Assembly: GCA_049999725.1 (NCBI GenBank)
Contig: JBNGIS010018414.1
Span: 1-39,242 of the forward strand
Length of the DNA: 39,242 bases
Direction: 5' to 3'
Source: Haplomitrium mnioides
Taxonomy: Eukaryota > Marchantiophyta > Haplomitriopsida > Calobryales
Shown here: positions 32,145 through 39,242 of the stretch, piece by piece
How the letters are laid out: each line of letters opens with the position of its first letter
Numbering within the stretch: the first letter of the stretch is position 1
Position numbers and translations under genes: made by a program
The notes under the pieces: generated by a model
What the model was told of the DNA's origin: nothing
The model's input: the letters and a program-made list of their open reading frames with translations, nothing else
The model's database searches: none

Positions 32145-32300
32145 TCTATACGCGCATAGACTTTTAAGCTCAACATATGAACACTTGGCAACAAAGACTA
32201 TGTTGAATCTAGGTTTTAAGTTCTAGAGTAGAGTTTTTTCACATAGGAGGTTTTGACTTGCACATCAAAGGCTATGCGTGCATAGAGCTTAGACTCCAAC
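32145..32300. repeat. 52-bp tandem repeat with palindromic core, right part
   Basis: TCTAT at 32145-32149 is the right target duplication and the start of unit 2 (32145-32196), whose core TCTATACGCGCATAGA has one mismatch in the palindrome. A third core, CTATGCGTGCATAG, lies at 32272-32285 after a longer spacer. Confidence 0.75.
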
Positions 32301-32849
32301 ATTCAAGTATAAATGTGCTTAATGTTCTATTTTTTGCAATGATTTCTAGGCACGTTTAGGATTCCGTTTCGTGATTTGAATTCTAAAAATCAAAGAGTAC
32401 AAAGCTCTACATCTAAGTCAAAGCCAGGTTAAGGCTTCATGTCTTACATAAAATTCCTCACAAGCAAAAGATTAAGTAGTCGATTTGGCCAAACGCTTCA
32501 GCGATACCAAAATATTAAACTCTTCTAGAAAACTCTATATAAGGAAAGAATATGATTACATTCTGGATCAAAAAATATTTTTTAAAAAAATGAAAATAAT
32601 AATTACATATTTAAGTTGCATTTAGAGAGATTACAAATAAAATTAGAATGTTTTGTACTAAAAGTTCAAGGTGGTATATAAATTCAAGAAATTCCTTCAC
32701 AACCTTCTCACATATGTTATAAAATAATAATCTTAAACTAGAATATAGACTAAAGTACGCAATATACAATGAGGTTTCTAAATGACTTTAGTCATTTAAG
32801 TCAACTTCTTTGGATTTTGATTCAAGAGATTCATTAAGATTAACACGGT
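32301..32849. other. AT-rich stretch downstream of the DUF7869-like pseudogene
   Basis: No frame or family is seen. It may be the 3' flank of the minus-strand pseudogene to the right. Confidence 0.4.
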
Positions 32850-33384
32850 CTCACTCATTGTTAATAACATTGATTGAATCTTTTTCAAACACCTTAAAAT
32901 TGATTGCTTTTTGTCTTTTGTACTCAAATAGATTTGATTTAATAGTAGCTAGAGTGGTTTCACTCAATTGGTTTTCTTGAGTGAGAAGAAAATCAAAAGA
33001 CAAAATTGTGATTTGTGTTCTATTAAGTGCATCAATATATAACTTGGATTTGCATTTCCCTTTTAGTGTTGCCACTTTTTCTAGAAAGTATTGTCCAAAA
33101 ATGCATCCTCAACCTCACAAGAAAATTATTGAACACGTACTCGTTTCGGGTTGGGAGGATCTTCCTTATCAAATGACAAAACTTTGAGAACTTTGGCAAC
33201 CCAAAACGGTCTACCTTTTGAATCTAGTGATGAAACAACACAAATAAACAATCTTGCTTTTACCTCATGTGGGTTGCTCAAATTTTTCCCATATCTAGTA
33301 TTATGCGAAATAGTCAATTCTCATGGCCTAGATTGCTCAATGTGTAGAAAATATATGTTCTACTGCAATATCTTTCTTTTCCTA

Positions 33385-33510
33385 TTGAGTTTCAAACTAA
33401 GAACCTAGAGGAACATTCTGAAAATCATTACATGCACTTTCCGGTTGTTGAGTTTCAAACTAAGAACCTAGAGGAACATTTTGAAAATCATCGCATGTAC
33501 TTGCCGGTTG
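33385..33510 (-). repeat. 63-bp tandem duplication inside the DUF7869-like pseudogene
   Basis: ttgagtttcaaactaagaac starts at 33385 and again at 33448. Each unit is 63 bp (21 codons), so the reading frame would be kept. The copies differ at a few sites. Confidence 0.9.
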
Positions 33511-36500
33511 TAAAGGTAGAAAGGTGAGTTTTGCTTTTGAGTACTTGTATTTTTCTTTCAAGAATGTAAGCCGTAATCTTTTGTTGGGAAAGGGAAATGT
33601 CATTCCACCATTGAATACTAGAATCTATAAAGAACTTGTAGCGATTCTCACTTATTATATCCCTTATTACAAAGACCATTTTATATGCATCAACTTCTCT
33701 TTCTTCCTTTTGAGATTGTTGGATTTCAATATATGCCTTGACAGGAATCAATATTGAACTTAAACTCCCTGTCCACTTGAGTTCAACACTTGAATTGACA
33801 AATACCATCATAAGGTCACTAAAATTCATTTGTTGAAAAATGTTTTCTCCACATCTTTACCTTCAAATCACTCAACTTGAACTTGAATCATTGATTGAAG
33901 GCAATATCTTGAATACTTTGAACCACATAAAGACATTGTTGTAGAAAAAATTAAAAATTCCAAGTTTCTATGAGAATAGTTATCTAAGGTTTAGGATTAA
34001 ATGATAACTCTAGCGCCTTGCTAAGACTCGCAATCGTGAAAGCTTTGACACGTATGAAACATTTCAAGAATTTCTTAAACATTTAATCGATTTGATTATG
34101 AGTATGGCCAACTATGAAAAATCCCACCTTGATTTTTCAGAAAGCATTCTTGGCAATAAAGAAACTAAGATATCCAACTAAGATGGAATTTTTGTTCTCT
34201 TATATTGTATTGTCCAACTCAAGATACAAAGTTGGAAGCAACAGTCTTTCAAAGTCACCCTTCTCAATTTTCTATAGGTTAAGAAAACCTTTGAAAAATA
34301 AGCATAATTGAGTATTAAGGACCAACAACTTGCACACTCTCCAAACAATCTTTATTAATGTTTTTTGGTAGTGAAGACGAGTGTGAAATGGCTCTTTTTC
34401 TTTTGATCCATTCTATCACTCACAATTCCCAAGTACTTTTTACCATTGGTAAAACATTTTCTTTGATGGTTTGCAAGTTTTGTTCTTTCTTTCATTTGTT
34501 GGTCAGGATGAAGATAAAATTGGTGATTATATTTGACTTCAACATCACAAATCACCAAATAGATAAAAGTAGTTTAGTAAAACATGTCTTCATGATTCAA
34601 ATTTCAAAAGATAACCTTAAACGCAAAAAAAATCAAATCAGCTTCAACAAATGTTTGGATTAGTGGAAGTGAAAAATTAGAAAAGAATAAAAAATAAACT
34701 TTAGTCAACATAAATAATAGACAATCTGAATAACATCCACAATAAGTACATGTCTTTGATTCAAAAAAAGCAAAAGTTTTGAAAGGAGAAAAAAATGATT
34801 TGTGCACTTTGGATTACAAACTAAAACTTTAATTTCAATGCCAACTTGATCTGTATGCTTACATATGTTTAAAAACAACAATAACTCATCATATGGGCAT
34901 AGAAGATCAATGGAAACAATAATTGATCGTATGCACACTGACAGTTGTTGCGACTAGTCTTGAAGGAAACAAGAACAAAACCTATATGCATATAGGATTT
35001 GGAAACAACATTAATACTTTTTGATATTGTTTATCTAGGAATAGGCTTTGAATCTAATACAATAGTAGCAAAACTAACAAAGAGAACAATTTTCTCATTG
35101 TATTTCACTCTCAACATGCTTTGGAGTAATAGTTAAAGTAATAGACCCTATGAGAGCATAGAATATGTCCTCACAACTCGAGTTTCTAAGGTTTATATCA
35201 TTCCAACCTTGTTTGTCAAACAACTATATGTAACCAATATCTTGTTAGACTAAGTAGAGATATCATAATATCTATGGAACAAAGCTTGTTTCTTATCAGA
35301 AAAAACATCATAGTAACCGAAAGTTTCAATTGAGAAGAAAGTTGTTACCTATGTTGGATTCCAAAACAAATTTTTCTTGGAGTAATATTTCTTCACAAAA
35401 TTTATAAAGAGAAAATCTATAACGTTTTGGAGTTTTAACATTTGGAAAATGAGTTCTTCAATGTTTTGTAAAACCAAAAAACCTTAGAATATAACTACGA
35501 TCTTTCTTTTTCAAAAAACTTGTGTAGTAGTTATAAACTTCCCATTTTGTATGATTATCATGCAAGTTATAAACTTTGTGAGTGGGTACTTTCTTACAAT
35601 GTCCTTAAAAAACAATTGTCCATCCATTCACGCATGAATACTCCTTTTGTAGATAGTTCTCTATTTCTAAAACTGCCTCTATGATCTGTGTTTTTGAGAT
35701 TTTGAATCCTTTGGATTATATAATTCTCTACTCATGATATTAATTTAAAGGCTCTTCTATAAACAAGGGTATTGCCAAACAGAATGAACCGGTTGTCAAG
35801 ATAAGAGTCTTTTCTTGGTATTCCTTAGTATAATGTGATGTCCTCATTTTCATGCTTTCTCAAAAATACATTTCTCTCCCAGTTTTAAAAACATTTGTCT
35901 TGCACAATAACAAACAACTATTTCGACAACATGAAACTCTCATCAATTTCAAAATTGATATTGGATCGAGTTTTGTCTTTACAAAGCTCTCATCATAATG
36001 AACTTTTGGTATAGAATTTTCACGTAAAGTGTTTACACGTTAAGGTTTTTTCTTGGATAAAAGATTATTACATATTATTGGTTGATTTGATTTGTAGGCC
36101 AATTCAGCTATCGAGGATAACTCATCATTTTGAAGATCTTGAACATCATCGATAACACTATTTGTTCCTTTGAAATAAGTTTTAGATCAATGGGGACCAC
36201 CTTAAGGATTGGGAGAACTAAACCATGCCAAAACAAAGTCTTCATCAATATCTTGAGCATTATGAAATGGTTTTTGTAAAATAATTAGTGCCCTTGACGA
36301 TAACTCTAATGAAATGTTGGTTGATTGAGACTCTTTGCTAGAATCATTTCCTAAATTGTCGTCCAAAGATTCCTCTAAATGATTTCGGTTTCTAAAAGAT
36401 CTCCCAATCTCGTTGAGAGGTCTAACTTGATTAGAAATCACTCGTTATTTGAGTGATGCTATCGGTGATAATGAATCATCTCCAAAATTGAAACAATCAT

Positions 36501-36622
36501 CTCATTCAATGTTTTTGTGTTTTCAAAAAACAGATTTGAATCTTGATAATCATTTTCGTTATCTGATGAGGACAAAGAAAGGTCCACAACCGTCTTGAAA
36601 GTTTGACTTGAACGTCTTTATA

Positions 36623-36722
36623 NNNNNNNNNNNNNNNNNNNNNNNNNNNNNNNNNNNNNNNNNNNNNNNNNNNNNNNNNNNNNNNNNNNNNNNNNNNNNN
36701 NNNNNNNNNNNNNNNNNNNNNN
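36623..36722. other. Assembly gap, 100 N
   Basis: A placeholder gap within the N-terminal part of the DUF7869-like pseudogene. The true length is unknown. Confidence 0.95.
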
Positions 36723-36799
36723 ATACACACATAGAGTTCACTTGCTCTATCTTCTGGTGTCAACAAATCTAATTCAACAACTGCCATTGTTTTCCCCAA

Positions 36800-37120
36800 A
36801 AATACTTGCCATCACACTTGAAACGTTAAGTATTTCAAGGCATAACTCCTCAAAACAACAATTTGAAACTATCTCCAACTGCTGGCCAAAAGAGGCACTT
36901 TTCTACGAACATGAATCTTGAAATTCCAACCTCTTTTTGTCTTTAAAAACTCCAGCCATTGAAAAATAATAATAATAAAGAAATTAATTGAGGGAATTAT
37001 TTTGAAAAATATTCTTAACTCGTGTTCGTATACCCAAAAGATGCGTTTTTCAATAAAATTTCACAAAACAACAAAATTGTGAAATTTTTATAAAGGTAAT
37101 GAAAAACAAATATTGGAAAA
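36800..37120. other. Divergent intergenic stretch
   Basis: AT-rich spacer between the minus-strand DUF7869-like pseudogene and the plus-strand frame to its right. It would hold both promoters if the two were ever genes. No TATA box stands out. Confidence 0.4.
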
Positions 37121-38270
37121 ATGAAAACGAGCATTGTTTTATATACTAATTGTTTTTGGTACTATGCAAACCTACATGTGAAGAGTTGTGCGAATCTTTC
37201 TTTGCTAGGAAAATGCGTTTTTCGAAATTTAGATGTACGAGAAGCGACAATGGTAAGTTTTTTCCATTGTCATGAGCTCACTTTCTCATTTTTTTATTCT
37301 TTTTGTGGTTGTTTTTGCATTTTTTTGTCATTTAGTTATTTTATGCCATTCATTGTCTATGGGTTTTTTTTTCATAAGAGTTTTGACTTCCACTTTTATT
37401 ATTTTACACTTTGGAGAAAATGGCCTCACAAGCCAATACTCCCTAATGGCTCAACCATAGCCTTATTGATATTTGGATGTTTTGAAGATTCTAAAGCCAC
37501 CAAAACTAGCCTACAAACGACTAGTTTGATGTGGAACAAAAAAGTACATCGACCATCACCTTTACCTTTTTTACAAGGAAGGTGAAAATTTTAACATGGG
37601 CATTTTGGTCCATATTACAATGATTCAAGAGGGGTACAGAGCCCACATGGGGCATCTTGCATAGTCAAAATCATTGGTTACACTCTTCAAAGCTTCTTTA
37701 AAGAAACTTTGCTTTAACAAGATGAAGCCAAAAGACATCTTCACCAAAGATCTACGGTCAGCTTTCAACGACGACAAGGTGAGACTACCAAGATTTTCTT
37801 TTCATTTACTTTAAACTTTATATTGCTATGGAGTTCATGCTTGCATAGACTTCAGAGTCCATGTACATATAGAGTCGAGTGCATTTTTAGGTCTGACTAG
37901 AGGTAGAAACACTTGGAGCCTCTAATTAAACTTTTGGATTTTTTTGTGTATTATATCATTTATCAGTTCTTGTTTTTTGTTTTCAGTTTTCTTAATAGTT
38001 GTTCGACTTTCTTACCCGAACGCAAAGCAAGTAGAAAGAGACTTTATCAAATTTTCTATTAGTATGAAAGTTTTGAAAATGAAGCAAAACGTTCACGTGC
38101 AACAACTTCTGACGAATCCAAACGTGGCTTCGATGACAATTGCAACAATTTGTGGACCTTTTTCTACGAAAAAAAGTAAGGAGGTGGAGAAAGTCGAGGC
38201 TCCAAAAAGGAAGAAGTGGACCTTACAAAAAAAAAATGTGTGTCCCCACTCTCTGTTGAAGAGGAGCTAG
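37121..38270 (+). pseudogene. Unknown plus-strand gene remnant, possibly three exons
   Basis: Three coding-like pieces meet splice-like sites. 37121-37252 (SCANLSLLGKCVFRNLDVRE) ends ATG|gtaagt. A piece ending at 37779 (KPKDIFTKDLRSAFNDDK) is followed by gtgaga. The last piece, from about 37986 after ttgttttcag, reads RLSYPNAKQVERDFIKFS and ends in a Lys-rich tail (KKSKEVEKVEAPKRKK) at 38270. I do not recognise the protein. It is divergent to the DUF7869-like gene, about 320 bases away, so the two may belong to one mobile unit (inference). Frames between the pieces are not all open, and the exon phases were not proven. Confidence 0.35.
37836..37876. repeat. Diverged palindromic core, as in the 52-bp repeat
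   Basis: CATGCTTGCATAGAC at 37836-37850 and catgtacatatagag shortly after resemble the TCTATGCGCGCATAGAC cores at 18140 and 32145. Similar cores therefore lie on both sides of the DUF7869-like gene. Confidence 0.4.
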
Positions 38271-38309
38271 TCCGTTCTCTATCTCTAACCAGAGATTAGA
38301 CTGTTGCCT

Positions 38310-38621
38310 TCAAATTCACCTTTAGAGTTCTAGGTTTGAAAAAAGAAGTGACTTGTAAGTGATCAACTTAGGGTTAAAATTGGAAGTAACTTGTAAGTGA
38401 AGAAAGAAGGATGACACCTTGTTCTCTTGTATAAATAAAAGAGCTTCATAACCCCACTTCTCATTTTGGAGTTCCTCTCAATTCGGTTTGGCTTTTTGGT
38501 TGCTTGGTTTTGGCTAGCACTTTTGGCTTTTTTTGGCTTATTGGTCTTCAGTTGTATAACTCTAATAGAGTTATCTTGAAGATGTTTCTTATCTAGAAAT
38601 TAGTCCATGAGTTTATTTACA
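38310..38621 (+). mobile_element. Family II LTR, plus strand (5' end not found)
   Basis: It matches 13170-13460 closely: gtaacttgtaagtgaagaaa, gttcctctcaattcggtttg, agagttatcttgaag. A TATA box (TATAAATAA) lies at 38430-38438. It ends TTTACA at 38621. The expected TGTAAT start is not seen on the left, so the LTR is truncated or its start is diverged. Confidence 0.75.
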
Positions 38622-38622
38622 T

Positions 38623-38635
38623 TGGTATCAAAGCC
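38623..38635 (+). promoter_or_regulatory. Primer-binding site, family II
   Basis: TGGTATCAAAGCC follows the LTR end TTTACA by one base. It is close to the initiator-tRNA-Met complement TGGTATCAGAGCC used by many plant retrotransposons. Confidence 0.75.
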
Positions 38636-38759
38636 ACAATTTGTTTTGGTGGAATGGAGAATCAAAAAGTGAGGATGAAAGCGATGCAATAAAAAATTAA
38701 ACATCTTTCTTGCCTTCTAGAAGTTCAAATGCAAATAAAGTAGAGGGCACATTTTCAAG

Positions 38760-39242
38760 AAGAAGAAAAACAAGTGCGTTTTCCCAAACCAAAAACATAT
38801 GATGGGAAGATGGTTCGTGACACATCTAAGAATTTCTTATTCAATTAGGAGCAATATTTTGAGGCAACAAACATAAAAAATTATGGTCAAAGAATTCTAT
38901 TTGCTTCAAGTCAATTGGATGGAGTTGCAAAAACCTGGTGGAGATATCAAATTGACCAAGATCAACGTAGCTTTGTTGCTCTAATTGCTTCTTAGCAAGA
39001 GTTCAAAGAAGCGATGAATTTAAGATGTAGAGTTCTCAATGCTCCAAAGGTGGCAAGAGATTGATTGGTATAATTGAAGCAACTTGGTATGTTGAGGAGC
39101 TATGTCACACAATTTCAAAATATCATTATGCAAGTTTCTAATATAGGTAAAGGAGAAGCTTTAGATGGCTCTATTCGAGGATTAAAGCCTTGCACTAATG
39201 GAAGTGACAATAAGAGAGCCCTCTCAACTAGAAGAAGCAATG
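38760..39242 (+). pseudogene. Ty3/gypsy gag, family II, running off the window
   Basis: Plus-strand readings include PKTYDGKMVRD, EATNIKNYGQRILFASSQLD, then AKTWWRYQID, then LKQLGMLRSYVTQFQN and GSIRGLKPC. They match the minus-strand gag at 6591-7080. At least three stop codons interrupt it (for example after LFN and after IAS). It follows the LTR and primer site at the usual distance, so this is the 5' part of a decayed element continuing beyond 39242. Confidence 0.82.

Larger units (their letters stand above)
32850..36799 (-). pseudogene. Decayed DUF7869-like (GHTH-motif) gene, possibly a transposase
   Basis: In minus-strand order I read a start MAVVELDLLTPEDR near 36790, an N gap and an acidic segment. 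Next come CCRNSC (35914-35931), FGNTLVYRRAF (about 35750-35780), FPNVKTPKRYRF (35413-35448), SDRMDQKKKSHF (about 34385-34421), LYLELDNT and ENKN (about 34190-34232), and VGHTHNQID (34087-34113). The tail contains GRPFWVAKVLKVLSF (33126-33317) and LNRTQITILSFDFLL (32851-33075). The same motif order occurs in a widespread uncharacterised eukaryotic family, which I believe is catalogued as DUF7869. The Asp residues in MDQ, LDN and GHTHxxxD suggest an RNase-H-fold active site (inference). Stops and frameshifts throughout make it a pseudogene. Full length would be about 1300 codons. Confidence 0.75.

Noticed and set aside
1-39242. CRISPR array, bacterial operon, rRNA or tRNA gene
   Set aside because: No regularly spaced identical repeats, no bacterial gene order, and no tRNA or rRNA core sequence seen; the window is plant nuclear DNA.

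Overview
The window looks like a transposon-rich stretch of a land-plant nuclear genome. It holds one recognisable host gene, a plastid acyl-ACP thioesterase with short spliced introns (positions 8505-10574, minus strand). The rest is mostly broken Ty3/gypsy-type LTR retrotransposons of at least two families. The thioesterase mixes FatA-like and FatB-like residues and its introns are only about 94-361 bp. That makes a non-seed plant plausible, but the sequence alone does not settle the lineage. Three runs of N (10, 100 and 100 bases) show this is a draft scaffold.

Layout. 1-1173: imperfect repeats, no recognised gene. 1184-4060: minus-strand gag remnants of retrotransposon family I (zinc knuckles, primer site), with a diverged direct duplication. 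4644-7080: a decayed minus-strand family II element (integrase, RNase H, gag). 7100-8504: 3' flank of the host gene, with microsatellites. 8505-10574: the thioesterase, six exons. 10575-12100: its upstream flank, simple repeats and an assembly gap. 12100-16442: remnants of family II LTRs, including an internally deleted minus-strand element. 16450-18136: nothing recognised.

18197-32144 is one family I retrotransposon of about 13.9 kb on the minus strand. It has 2.1 and 2.3 kb LTRs with TGTCA...TGACA-type ends and a 5-bp target duplication TCTAT. A gag-protease-RT-integrase order is still readable. Its integrase is split by a separate 4.5 kb GC-rich insertion (21203-25718) flanked by a second 5-bp duplication, GTAGT.

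The large element landed in a 52-bp tandem repeat with palindromic TCTATGCGCGCATAGA cores. On the far side of that repeat, on the minus strand from about 36799 to 32850, lies a decayed gene of a different kind. Its ordered motifs (CCxxxC, FPNVKTPK, MDQKK, LELDN...ENKN, VGHTHNQID) match a poorly characterised eukaryotic family that I know as DUF7869. The motifs suggest, by inference, a transposase-like RNase-H-fold enzyme. A plus-strand, possibly spliced, unknown reading frame lies beside it (37121-38270). The window ends in a family II LTR, its primer site and gag on the plus strand.

Apart from the thioesterase, the genes do not form a pathway. The window is best read as a host gene beside a nest of transposons of different ages.
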